A stretch of DNA of 64,000 nt from Alnus glutinosa (taxonomy: Eukaryota > Streptophyta > Magnoliopsida > Fagales > Betulaceae): contig NC_084892.1 in assembly GCF_958979055.1 (NCBI RefSeq), positions 253,001-317,000 on the forward strand. The letters are read 5' to 3'. The position numbers and the translations under genes were made by a program. Position 1 is the first letter of the stretch, and every line of letters starts with the position of its first letter. The notes under the pieces were generated by a model. The model searched no databases and was not told the DNA's origin. It saw only the letters and a program-made list of their open reading frames with translations. This document shows, one piece after another, positions 39,316 to 50,584 of the stretch.

Positions 39316-39681
39316 ATGTGTCCCATGAGGTTCCTCTTGGTGTTTTTCTCGGCGATTTTAGCAGGATATTTTGCATGGCAGACGGCTCGATCTTCGCCTG
39401 AGACGGACAAGATTTTGGAGGACTCAACGGTTGAAAAGACATCAATGAAAGATAAACAAGAATTTGATGTGAAAAATGTACGGAATTTCCTTTTCTTTTT
39501 CTTTTTTAACTTTCAACTGCTTTCTTTCTTTCTTCCTCTGTTTATTTGTCCTGACTTAGATGTTCTTCAATTGCAGACGATTCAAGACGGGTTCTGGGTA
39601 TTCGTTGACATGGCCAGCGGGAGGTACTTATGGAGGAATTTGAGGGACATGAGGAACAACGAGAAAGTAAAGAGCTGCTAG
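39316..39681 (+). CDS. Small membrane-anchored protein (88 aa), 'methyltransferase-related' family of plants
   Basis: Two coding exons, 39316-39477 and 39577-39681, join in phase to 88 aa. The N-terminus MCPMRFLLVFFSAILAGYFAW is a hydrophobic signal-anchor, followed by a charged linker and a C-terminal module (TIQDGFWVFVDMASGRYLWRN) that looks conserved. From memory, a small Arabidopsis protein near At5g18150 annotated 'methyltransferase-related' sits beside a DnaJ gene (At5g18140), as here; no methyltransferase motif is present, so that name should not be taken as function. A second in-frame ATG three codons later is an alternative start. Function unknown. Confidence 0.7.
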   Translation: MCPMRFLLVFFSAILAGYFAWQTARSSPETDKILEDSTVEKTSMKDKQEFDVKNVRNFLFFFFFNFQLLSFFLPLFICPDLDVLQLQTIQDGFWVFVDMASGRYLWRNLRDMRNNEKVKSC

Positions 39682-40176
39682 AATTTGATCGGGCAAGTAA
39701 TTATGAGTTTTCTTCTGTAATCAATCACCACTGTACTAGAGAAATATGCAATTTTCTTTTGTGAGGAAGGAATTTGGGTTACAAGGAATGTATATGTTTA
39801 AACCTCACACATTTCTGCAATTAGTGAAGTGTCAAAACTTATTTATTTTATTTTATTTTTTCAAATGCACATATCTTTTGCTTTTGAGGGTAAAAAGATT
39901 GGAAACTATTAATGATTAATACAGTTGGAACAGGCACACATTGTTCCAAAACCAAAGAAATGAAGAATCCAAAACTTGGTCCAAGAAGAATTTCAGCGTC
40001 TGATCTGCATTTCTGCACTATTTATTAAACCAGTTGATACTGGAGTTCTATTAAATCATGTACAACAACATCAGCATATGTACAACACTTTCTAAAGAAC
40101 AAAAAAAAAAAAAGAAAAAAAAAGAAAGGAAGGAAGCTACAAACTATTACAAGAAGATGAAATAGCAATCGCAGAT
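39682..40176. other. Convergent intergenic region
   Basis: Holds the 3' ends of the small-protein gene and of the DnaJ gene. An A-rich tract lies near 40099-40130. No other gene seen. Confidence 0.4.
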
Positions 40177-42087
40177 TTAGTTTAAATCAACCTGTAGTTT
40201 CATAGACATGTAAAGAAGAGTAAGAAGAGCACCCTGTGGAAGTGGTGCATACCTTGCAAGATTGGAGCCTACCCACATCGCTACCACCACCAGAGCAACC
40301 ACACTGCTGCTGGTTTTTCCACAAACCCAACTTGCAAATGAGAGGCACAAAGTCAGCAAAACGCCACCCCTCCCACCCAAAATCCAGGCAATTACATAAC
40401 CAATCTTATACCCCACATCCAACTTCCTGTCAAACAATGCCATGAGGCTACTAAAGGTGAGAGACAATCTGGATCCAAAAGTCTGCAATAAAAATAAAGA
40501 TAGAAAGGCAGATCTAAGCACTTCGGTGAAGGGGCCTCTCTCATCTGTATTTCCTTCTTCAACCACCTCATCTGCTTCATCACTGGAGGAATACTCCTCA
40601 TTGACGTTATACCGTTCCCAATATCTCTCATATTGCATTTTCCGCCTCAGTTCAGCCCACCTATAAATCCTTGCCCTGTCTTCATATTCTGGGCTGTGAT
40701 TCCATTTCTCTCTATATGGCCTGCCAGTATCTTCTTGAAATTTTAGTTCTTGGTCATACTGAGTCCTTGTTGCTTCATTAGATAGCACCTTTTAATAGGA
40801 TAGAGGATGCAGAAATATTGTAATTAAATTTTAGAAATATAAGCCATCAAAGGTGTTAGAATATAATTTAAATGATTGAATTTATCCCTTTCTATCATCT
40901 TAAGCTATTGGAATAAGTGGTGGTTTAAGCCATCAAAGGTGTTAGAATATAACAAAAGAAGTTTTAGGAAAAAGAGTTATTATTTTTGCACAATTTGAAT
41001 GTGAAAGCAATTGTTAAGACATATCCAATAAAAGAAAGAATAATCTCAGTCAATGGTTTTTGGTTAATTTCAATATTCAAATTTTTCTAAGTACATCAAC
41101 TCTTTTCTTCTGGTCAAAAAATAAAAAGAAATTGTTCATATCTTCCACACTAGATTAACAAACCAAGTTTTCAGACACCCCATGAATACTTTACAACTTG
41201 GAAGCAAGTCAAAAATTTCTCCTACCCTTCGAAAGTATTTGCATGTAGTAGAGATAAAGAAGGCAATGAGAGCAAATCAGAAGAAGTTTCTCAACTTTGA
41301 TTCATATATATGTAAAGCACTTAATTGGAAATCAAAAAAATAAAGATGACTAAGGATTGCTCACTTCGTATGCACGATTGATGCTCTTGAACGCTTCACC
41401 AGCTTGCGAATCCTTGCTCACATCAGGATGGTACTGTAATCAAAACATAAAAATAAAGAAATTAAATCTCAATGTTTTGTGCCTCTCTTAGCTCTCTATT
41501 AGAGAGTTCACAGAAAAGCTCATAAATTTATCTGGGTGAAACTTCCCAACCACAGAAGATTCAGCAGGAAGGAGTATTTCAATTCAAAATTCTGCACATC
41601 TAATAACTGACCTAAAGAGATTCATATCTGTTCTTCCATTCATGCCTCTCAATCTTCGAATGAAGTTCTAATTACAAAGATGACTTCGTCCTTCAACTGC
41701 AATTTGATGATTGTGTGATTGAGAGCGAGATAGAGCGTGTACCTTACGGGCGAGAAAGCGATAAGCCCGTTTGACGTGAGCGGAGGTGGCGTTCCGTGAG
41801 AGCCCCAGCACGGCGTAGTGGTCTTCTGAGCCGTTGATTTCGGCCGCCGACGATGAGACTACCAGCGTGCGGCGACGTCGGGGTCGGGTTGTGGGATTAG
41901 TTGAATCGACGGCGGAGGAGTAGCCGAAGCCATAGCCATAGCCAGACCCAGTCCCAGTGCCGGTGGAGCCGTTGATTGGGACGGGTCCCACCAGCAGGAG
42001 GTGCGCCTGCATCATCGCATTCCCCACCTCCGTACTGAGGTTGGTTTTGGGGGGTGAGGACTGCTTTTGTGTCACTGGTGGTGTCAT
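40177..42087 (-). CDS. Chloroplast-type membrane J-domain (DnaJ) protein
   Basis: Three coding exons, 42087-41743, 41433-41365 and 40788-40177, join in phase to 341 aa. A Ser/Gly/Tyr-rich N-terminus with RPRRRRTLVVSSSAA resembles a plastid transit peptide and cleavage region. The J domain follows (DHYAVLGLSRNATSAHVKRAY), with the HPD motif at the start of exon 2 (YHPDVS) and VLSNEATRTQYD at its end. J domains stimulate Hsp70 ATPase. The C-terminal 100 residues have hydrophobic spans (GYVIAWILGGRGGVLLTLCL; SSSVVALVVVAMWVG) suggesting two or three membrane helices. No zinc-finger region is present, so it is a type III J protein. ATG 42087 is assumed; an in-frame ATG pair 24 codons later (MMQAHLLL) is an alternative. 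Similar to Arabidopsis At5g18140 by memory and position. Confidence 0.85.
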
Positions 42088-43761
42088 AGGAAGAAAGGAA
42101 GCTGCTTCCCATTGGGCTGATTGGGCTGGGGTTCAAAGTTGGACCTTTCTTTTTCTAGTTTGATGCACCCGGCCTGCACCAATTTTCATTTTATTTTTTA
42201 ATTTTAAGTACAGTAAAGAAGAAAGGAGAATTTCTTTTTTTAATAACATCAAAGGTGAAGGAAGAAAATTAACAGGAGGAAGGAGGACCCTTCCCGCATA
42301 TGGGGATGGTCCGGATGGAGACCAGAGAAAAGAGGGAAGGGGAGTAGAAGTTTACACTTCTGTTATTCTTTCGAGTTTCTTAAGAAGATGAAGATGAAAT
42401 GAAGGCAAAGATTTAAAAAATTATGGATGAAATCCTTCGGTCTTGAACGAAGCCATTATGTTAAAGGGCTAGGGCTATTATCTGAGTCACATTCTATAAT
42501 GGAATGAGCGAGTACAAGGAGATACCGCTAACAACATGATCAGTAAAGCAGTTAAAGCCTCTTCAAAAGTTACGTTAGATCACAGATGAGACTAACGAGA
42601 AAAATCACTTTGATAAATGATAATGCGGCTTTCAAAGTTCCAGCAAACAATTGTTAGGACTAAGAAGGTGTCCCTAATAACCATATCAAAATTTATCCTA
42701 AAATGATTTGAAAGGGGGATGCCATTTTTTCAAAGGAGGAGAGGACTTAAAGAGAGAGTCTCTTTTGTGGTATAAATATATGATAAACATATATAAAAGT
42801 TTATTGTTCTGAAAATATTTATATAATATTTTATATTTACATGCCTGAATTGGGGCCCTCTTATTTTTCTAAATTTTGGAGCGTGAAATTCCACCTCATC
42901 ACATGCATGGGAATATGGGATGGACAGACACCTCCATTCCATATGATTAAATAATTTGTAATAAAAACAAAGTCAACTATGAGTTGAAAAATCCAAAGGC
43001 AGAAAATTTTAAATAAAATAATTTATTGTTTGATTTCTTGTGTATTAAGCGTGCGTGAGTGAATGGGAGTTACCAAAAGGAGTAAAGCACACATGAATGG
43101 CCTATGACAATGCTATTAAATATCTCCAAACGTTTGTTCGAAGAAGAGTTTATGCGACGTCCAATTACATCCAACGTTGTTTGTAGATGCCACGTCATCC
43201 GACGTGTTCCCAATGAGGAGCACAGTTGCGGAAGTATTAACAACACAAAAGGAAAAGGAAAAGGAAAAGGAAAAAGGAAAATAGTAGACAGGGGCAAGTG
43301 TCTAGATTCATTCATTCAAAGATGCACCGAAGAAACAGAAGCCTCGAGAAGAGGGCAGACCTCAACAAACACTGATGCATTGCTGCCCATTCCTTCTTCA
43401 ATTCCCTTGTTTTGGTTTCAGCTCACATAAACTCGTTCGTTTCTCTTCTCTCTCTCTCTCTCTATCGGACAGAGAAGCAGACAGGTTTATTTAAGGTATT
43501 GAATCACTCTCTCTCTCCCCCCTCATCTATTTATGGTTGGTTGTTTTTGTTTCGTGGGTGATGCTATGCGTATTTGTTATTTTTCAGTTTCTTTTTGTGG
43601 AAATGTATGCTTTATGTTCATCAATTACACGAGTTCTTGATGTGTAACATTATGATTGTGATCAAATATTCTTGAATTTTTAGAGGCTAGGATCATTTCT
43701 GACATAATCTTTTCATTCAAATATAAAAGGATTTGCATTCCTGACAGAAGAAACGTTTACG
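42088..43761. other. Divergent intergenic region and APS kinase leader
   Basis: Between the divergent DnaJ and APS kinase genes. The APS kinase leader probably includes the CT-rich tract at 43440-43465, a donor near 43496 and an acceptor just before the ATG. A (GGAAAA)n-like purine run lies at 43248-43279. No other gene seen. Confidence 0.4.
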
Positions 43762-46700
43762 ATGTCTACTCTGAGCAATTCAACAAATATATTTTGGCAA
43801 GAATGTCCAGTTGGGAAGGTTGAAAGGCAAAAGCTGCTTAATCAAAAGGGGTGTGTTGTATGGATTACAGGTCTCAGCGGATCAGGTGTAGTTTTTAAAC
43901 TGACTAGCATATTACTTTCTGTATTAATAGGAACTCTAGATGAGTACTGTGCCCATGAGAAACTGAACTTATTATGTCTGTACTTTATGTTAATGTTTAT
44001 GCTATTTTTGCTAGTTGGACTCCAAGTTTGAGACTATAGTTAGTTGTTGGCTTGTGTATAAATTAATTTTCCAATTTGATGTTAGGCTTAGATCTATTGT
44101 TGTCATTGAGCCTGTATCATTTTGCATTGGTTTTTGGATGCAGTGAGCTAGTTCGTGATTTGGGTGATCTATGGACAAAAAGGTGCCCTGGGTTTTTTCT
44201 TTCTTCCCATGGGCGTGTGTGTGTGGCTCTTATTGGGAAGAAGATGGGGTAGAGTCACTCAAGATGATTTGACCTTGTGCAATGGAGCCCCAATAATACA
44301 CCAGTGAGAGAGTCATATAATTCAAGTTAATGTAGTGAAAAGAGGTAAAAGGAGTTCTAAAATAACATGGAAGAAGTCGTGAAGAAGGATATATTGAATA
44401 GAGAAGGATGGAATGATAACAAATGATTCATAGCTGACCTTATTTCATTGAGATTAAGGCTTAGTTAAGTTGAGTTGAGTTGAGCAATTCTAGAATCATT
44501 GTTTTAGTTTCGTAATAATCACTCATTGAATCTGATCAAGTTGGAATGTGCAATACAGGACTTGGTTCTGCTAAAATCCCGCAGTTTGGTTGCGTTTTAA
44601 CTGCTTCTATTGTTATTTTAGCCCACAGCATGAATAGACTGGACTATAAACTGGGTTACCAATTAACCAATATGACCAGCTCAGCTGGTCTACAGATGAT
44701 AACTATTGCTTTTAATGCCTAAATCTATGAACAGAGACTATAGAAGGGCATGGAATCCCTTGTTTACCTATGCAGTTTAGTTCGGGTACCATGTATGGTT
44801 TTGTGGCTTTTTTAGACTATGGATAACGTGAATGTAAAAAATTAGCTGAGTCTTCTGCTTCTGCAGTTGCATTTTGAGCTAGTTTTGGAAGAAACAAAAT
44901 TTGGACCTCTAAGTAACTAAAAGAAAAAAATGAGTAGTAAAAATTTACAAGGAAGCTAGTGTATTTTGGTTGAACCTAATTCTTGCAACCCTTCTGTCCT
45001 CTTATTGTGTAGAGGTTCAATGTGGCGGTTCAATAACGAGAACCGAATGCCAACATTTTTACAAATGACTTATTCTTGTCTTTCTGAAGATAGGAAGTAC
45101 TAAGATATGAGATGTTCAAATCCCTTCATGCATGGATACCGGTGTATAATAGTGAATTTTGAACTTTTGTTCTTCATTTTCTCTCTTATAGGGATCTTTC
45201 CTGTATATGTCCTATGTACATGGGTTGTGCCCTCTGCGCTTTCTAATGAGATTGAGTTACTTATCAAAGAAAAGAAAATAATATTTTTTGGTGAATTAAC
45301 CTCCAAGGGCCTCCAAGGGTAGAATCCATAAAACCACCAGAAATGTTGTCTTCTTACAAGCCTTATTTGTAGCATTAGATTGCCAATAGTGTGAGAAGTG
45401 GACAAGGTGTTCTTATGTTGTTTCCTTGATGAATTTCCTATCTTAATTAAAAATTTGAGGTGTATTCTAGTATGCTATGCTGGATGTAGTTGCCCTGTCT
45501 TGCTGAACCTTTTTGTACAAATTGTTCAGGGAAAAGCACACTGGCATGCTCCTTAAGTAGAGAACTGCACTCTAGGGGAAAGATGTCCTATGTCCTTGAT
45601 GGAGATAACCTTCGGCATGGACTAAACAAGGACCTTGGTTTCAAACCAGAAGATCGGACTGAAAATATACGCAGAGTTGGTGAGTATTTTCTGTAAACAA
45701 CAGACTTTTTCTAATTGGAGGTGGCTAAGCAGTGAGCTTGAAATTCAGATTTTTATAAACAGATTCTTTACTTTTTAAGGCACATAATAGACATGTGAAC
45801 TGACATTCAGTATAGTCTGCACTGGTATGTGCTTAATATCACCATTTCATTTGTTTGTTTATGTATATTGTTGAAGGCATGTATGACTTACTCAAAAGGA
45901 TGGAAGATGGATTTGGCTTTTAATGGCTATCACATCACACATTCCTCCGGAGTTTGTGTTTTTTATGTTCCTGGTGATTCTGTCATTTATAATGAGTATT
46001 GGATCATTTTGGAAGAGTTTCTTTATAGATTAGAGCCAGCTAAATTTGATTACCATTAGTTATAGCATAGATTTTGCTTCTGGCCTGATTTTGACTTTAT
46101 TCCCCTCCTTCCAAGAATCTACCATATGTAACAGCATTAGTTGCTACGTGCTGTGTGGCTTGGAAAAGCTGGGACGTAAAATTTTTGCCAGCCCTAATCA
46201 AGTGCAGCACCCTTGCGGCTAGAATGTACACATATATGTGAGTTGATATCAACATACATTAACTTGTAACTGTTACGGTAGTTTCAGTAGATGATGAAAA
46301 GACATAACAAAAGTTTTTGCTCTGGTGTTGATGCAATTATGAATTTGTAAAAAGTACTTATATCTACTAAACATTATATCATAATAAGAAAAAATGAATG
46401 TGTTCTTGGTTATTACAATTAGAGGGCCAGCAGTTGCTCAACTACAATAGAGAATGAGAGGTGCTTATTACACTGTAATATTGATTGTTTATGAAATCTA
46501 GGGGAAGTGGCAAAACTCTTTGCGGATGCTGGTTTGATCTGTATTGCCAGTCTGATATCTCCGTATAGAAAAGATCGGGATGCTTGCCGTGCAATGTTGC
46601 CAGATGCAAATTTTATTGAGGCAAGGCTCCTCTTGTTACAGTTATTATTATTCTGACTTGGTTTCTGTTATTTGTAAGATGGAAATCAAGTTTACCAGTA

Positions 46701-48162
46701 TGTGTACAGGTTTACATGAACTTGCCTCTAGCATTGTGTGAAGCAAGAGATACAAAAGGCCTTTACAAGCTTGCACGAGCTGGAAAGATCAAAGGTGCGC
46801 CCCCCCTCCCCCAAACCGCCCAGGAAAAAAAAAAAAAAAAAAAAAAGAAGAGAAGAAAAAACTGATTCTGTTATGTGACTACAGCTACAAATTCATCCCA
46901 GTAATAAAAGGGGAGAAAAATTAAATTCAATGATGATTAATGTATATTAAGAGTAAGTTATTTTGAAAGGCAGCACTATTTGCCTTCATTTCAAGCTTCT
47001 TGTTCTCTGCATTATGAGTTTGAAAGGAACTCAAGAATACATGGGAGGAAGCTTAGAGTCTGGATATTGTCTGCTGCCTTTTTTTTTTTTTTTTTTTTGG
47101 AGTTATTTTCATGAAAACTAATATGCTTAGTTTTCATGATTTTTTTGTTCTTTTTTCTCCTTCTAACTAGCTATTTCTCTTGTTTACTTCCTTACTTGAT
47201 TGCGCTTTTCGCTTTTTAATGACATTTTGATTACTTTAAAAAAAAAAAAAAAAAAAAAATCTGCATTTTGGTTATAGTTATCTTCAACATTCATTATGTG
47301 GTATGGCTTGCTAGCACATGATTCTGGTACAATGGTACATGAATTACATATTGCATGTTCAATTGATACTGTTCTGCACATCAAAACCTTCTTTACTTAG
47401 CCATCCACGTATATAAGTTTACATTATTGAGGCGTGCAGGAGCTCCTAAATCTTTCTCATTAACACTTTCTTCTAGTCTAGTGATCCTATGACCATACGG
47501 CAGCTTATCTTGTTGGTTTGTTTCATGAAATGGCTTCTTTTTTTTTTTTTTTCCTTTTCTTTTTCCATTATGATTTTTCAGTAATCCCACTTTATTGTAA
47601 ATATTAGTATGTGATTTACAAAAATAATAAAACATTAATTTCACACTTTGTAGTCTGAATATGAAAGGTAAATAACAATATTAGTGACGATAATCGTGAC
47701 CTGATCTTTCTTTTTGATCACCTTTTGATCCTTTTGCAAATAACCATTTGTGTTGCAGGTTTCACTGGGATAGATGATCCTTATGAACCTCCATTGAACT
47801 GTGAGGTATGTCTTTATTGAAGGATGAAAACTAATTGTAGTCGTGTTTGCATGGATATTAAACTTGATTGATTAGGAAACATCATTAAAATGAGGACTTC
47901 CGCTCAACCTTATTCGATCATTACTTCGAATCTCTCATTTTTCCTCTCCCTTGAGGCCAATTACTTATAAAAATAAAGAAATGACAGGGGAGTCTCCTAT
48001 TATGCTGTGCTTTTTGTTATCATGTGCATCAAACAGAATAATTTTACCCCCTTTGTACAGATTGAAATTCAACAGAAAGAAGGGTTTTGCCCAACGCCAG
48101 GTGCCATGGCAGTGCAAGTAATGTCTTACTTGGAGGACAAAGGATTTCTTCAAGATCAGTGA
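43762..48162 (+). CDS. APK3: Adenylyl-sulfate (APS) kinase, cytosolic type
   Basis: Six coding exons, 43762-43885, 45530-45679, 46502-46620, 46710-46794, 47759-47805 and 48061-48162, join in phase to 208 aa. The enzyme phosphorylates adenosine 5'-phosphosulfate to PAPS, the sulfate donor for sulfotransferases. Motifs are Walker A GLSGSGKST (37-45, split by intron 1), [16 protein letters not shown], then [20 protein letters not shown], and the C-terminal [20 protein letters not shown] and YEPP. The protein begins [19 protein letters not shown] with no transit peptide, matching the cytosolic form (APK3 of Arabidopsis) and the conserved position next to GDH and HOZ. Intron 3 starts with GC (GAG|GCAAGG), a GC-AG intron. 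Intron 1 is 1.6 kb and contains a retroposon-like tail near 45237-45272. Confidence 0.92.
45180..45280 (+). mobile_element. Retroposon 3' end in APS kinase intron 1
   Basis: GCGCTTTCTAATGAGATTGA followed by GTTACTTATCAAAGAAAAG matches the 3' end of the 23.8-kb short retroposon (GCGCTTTCT..TTACTTATCAAAACAA). The 5' limit is not determined and no duplication was found. Confidence 0.45.
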
Positions 48163-48380
48163 TGGAGCCTCCTACAGTTGACGACCACCGGAACATTGAT
48201 CCTCCAATAATCATTCTACTATCAAAGTAGAGGATGATATCATTTCAAACACAAGTGATGGGATACAGATTAATGCTTTAACCCCTTCAGGCTATTGGTA
48301 GAAAAATAGTAGGCTTCAACTACTTATCTGAATGTTTGAAACGATGGAGGTAAATATTTTTCTGTTTTTTCTAGATTGGT

Positions 48381-48405
48381 GCTGTGCTGTGCTGTGCTGT
48401 GCCTG
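48381..48405. repeat. (GTGCT)n short tandem repeat
   Basis: About five units of a pentamer in the probable 3' UTR of the APS kinase gene. Confidence 0.85.
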
Positions 48406-48580
48406 TCAACTTAGTAACATCTTCTCTTAGCTCATTACCAGCCTTCATTTTTTGGGAAATAATGGGAATCTTCGTTTCAGGTCATCCAAAAAGGTATCAG
48501 TTGTAAAAAGTAATTGTATCTTTTCCACTCCAATTTAAAGTCCATAACTTTCCTTGTAGCCGGTTCTTTGCTGTGTTTGC

Positions 48581-48586
48581 AATAAA
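48581..48586 (+). terminator. Probable polyadenylation signal of the APS kinase gene
   Basis: AATAAA about 420 bases after the stop codon, preceded by a T-rich, TTGT-containing stretch. Plant signals are loose, so this is only a candidate. Confidence 0.4.
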
Positions 48587-48996
48587 AGTATATATATATG
48601 GAAAAGATAGTGAAATTATTGTTTCGTAACATCAATTGGGGCCTTAAGGACGAATCTATAAGGATTTTAAGACAACAAAGGCATTATTCCATGTGATAAA
48701 GTGAAAGTGGATAAAAAAAAAAAATTAATTTGATTCTCTCTCCTCTTTTGAAAATAGTGAAAGTTGAGAAATAATAAATATTTTAAATGGAATAATGAAA
48801 ATGAATAGTTAAAATAAAGGAATTTGGCTTAGTTGTTAAAAAAAAAAAAATATTGTAATTTTTTCAAGTTTAGATTGAATTCAAGTTTTTCACGAGAATG
48901 AGAGGAATTTAATCAGGAGCATTGAAAAAATTACAGCAGATATGCTATAGTGTTTTACAACACTTGAGCCAAATCCAAAATAGAAAGTGGTATGTG
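48587..48996. other. Intergenic, AT-rich
   Basis: A- and T-rich flank after the APS kinase gene; nothing recognised. Confidence 0.4.
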
Positions 48997-49350
48997 AGAG
49001 CATTTACAGTGGTTTATCTACGTTTTTAGAGCATTCCTCTACTACTTTTAACAAACTTTCTATATCAAACTCTCTAAATATTTTTTTATTTTAACTAGAT
49101 ATTAATTTTTTATTAGTTTTAAGCAATCATTCCTAACAAATTAGGAGAGAAAAAGTAAAAACTAAATTGAAAGAGGAGATAAATGATTAAATATTCAATA
49201 GCTCACGAAATTTATGAACCAAATTTGGAGTGTAATTCTAATAAGAGTTAAATAGAGAAATTATAAAAAGTTTGTTAAAGTGAATTTTTTGAGTTTTTCA
49301 TCTAATTTTGATGAAAAATTTAAAAATAAAGAGCTCACTAAAGATGCTCT
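48997..49350. mobile_element. MITE with AGAGCAT ends
   Basis: Left end AGAGCATTTACAGTGG; the reverse complement of the right end reads AGAGCATCTTTAGTGAGC. About 354 bp, AT-rich, non-coding. The AGAGCAT end is common to a widespread plant MITE group, probably Harbinger-like or hAT-like. Confidence 0.6.
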
Positions 49351-49703
49351 TATCCAAAATGAATAATAAAAACTTAAAAAAAATAAAAATAAAATTAGTT
49401 AACTAATTTTCAAAAGCTGCATCCAACCGTTTATCTAAATCTTTCTCTATTTTATTTATTTATTAATTCATACGAATAATTGCAAACTGCAAATAAGACG
49501 AAATCAGACAAATTAGACAAATAATCGCAAATTTGCAAAATTGAAAATCAGTCAAATAGAATGAAATTTTCTACAAAGACGAAAAGAATCATTCGGTTGA
49601 CAGCCGTGAGCGAGGCCTTGTTGTCTCAACCAAACACGCCTTTGCCATTTCCGAGCAAAACAAGAAAGCAGGAAGCGAGCCGCGGGAGACAAAGCGAGAG
49701 AGA

Positions 49704-49925
49704 ATGGTGTTGAACAGCTCTGTGGTGGCGTGGGTGGCCAATGTGTCAGCGGATTTGTGGCAATACATAGCGTGCAACCCAGAGAGATTGAGCAGCGACC
49801 ACGTCCTCCACCTCCTCTTTTGCCTCCCTTTCCAACACTTGCACCGCCTCGCCCTCTCTTTCTGCTCTCCCTCTCCTTCCTCTGATGACGACGACGACGA
49901 CCGCGACAGCCTCCACTCCGATTGA
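49704..49925 (+). CDS. Small protein of unknown function (73 aa)
   Basis: A single open frame, MVLNSSVVAWVANVSADLWQ at the start and an acidic tail (SPSSDDDDDDRDSLHSD). The first half has a helical, amphipathic look (WVANVSADLWQYIACNPERL), then a Leu/His-rich stretch. GC content is well above the flanks, and a purine-rich leader (GGGAGACAAAGCGAGAGAGA) precedes the ATG, as in real plant genes. No intron and no domain that I recognise; a GC-rich antisense frame across it is a shadow. It lies between APS kinase and the HugZ-like gene on the same strand. Coding status is likely but not proven. Confidence 0.55.
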   Translation: MVLNSSVVAWVANVSADLWQYIACNPERLSSDHVLHLLFCLPFQHLHRLALSFCSPSPSSDDDDDDRDSLHSD

Positions 49926-50584
49926 GCCATTTCTTGTAAAAGTTTGGAATTTTGATTTGATTTCATTTGACGAATTGTGCTTCACTTGTGCAAATTCCAA
50001 AATGGGCGAGCAAGTTGTCTTTGTTCCAGATCTGCTCCTTAATTGAATGTAGCTGTTAGCCTTTAACCCTATTTGCCTATTTTCTTTTTCTCGGTTTAAT
50101 GCGAGTTTAAGAAAAAAAAAAAAATGTACGGACAGCTTAGAACGCCAACACCAAAATAAAAAAGAAAAATGGCAATTGGAGAAAATCGAAAGGAAAATAA
50201 TTAGACTACAATTTTTATTTCAATCTCTTATAAATTAATGTGAGAGTTTACATGATTAAGTAGCAAAATTTGGTAGGCAATTAAATTCCTGTGTTTGAAT
50301 TAGTTTGTTGCATCCAACTTTGCTGACTCGATCTAAATGCCAATTAGTTTATGAATTTATTTATTAATAAAATTTAATTAACAGTGATATAAAAATAAAA
50401 TTAAAGAGGAGTTTTTAACCTTTATCTTGCAAGAAAAAAAAAAAAAAAAAACAATGTCTTGTTTTTATTTTTATATATATATAAAAGGAGTACCAATTTA
50501 AAAACTACAATTTGTCGTCAAAATTCATATTTAACTTCACAAGGAAAAAAAGAAGGGGGTAGGTGTGCGCGCGTTGGGGAAGAG
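49926..50584. other. Intergenic, promoter of the HugZ-like gene
   Basis: AT-rich, with A-runs near 50110 and 50431, a TATATATATATAAAAGG stretch at about 50472-50488, and a short leader before ATG 50585. The TATA-like stretch is about 100 bases upstream of the ATG. Confidence 0.45.

Noticed and set aside
48381-48405. Short repeat considered as a CRISPR-like or regulatory array
   Set aside because: It is a simple pentamer microsatellite in a plant 3' UTR with no spacers.
49589-50000. Minus-strand frames across the 73-aa gene
   Set aside because: Acidic/basic low-complexity shadows of the plus-strand frame; start context and leader favour the plus strand.
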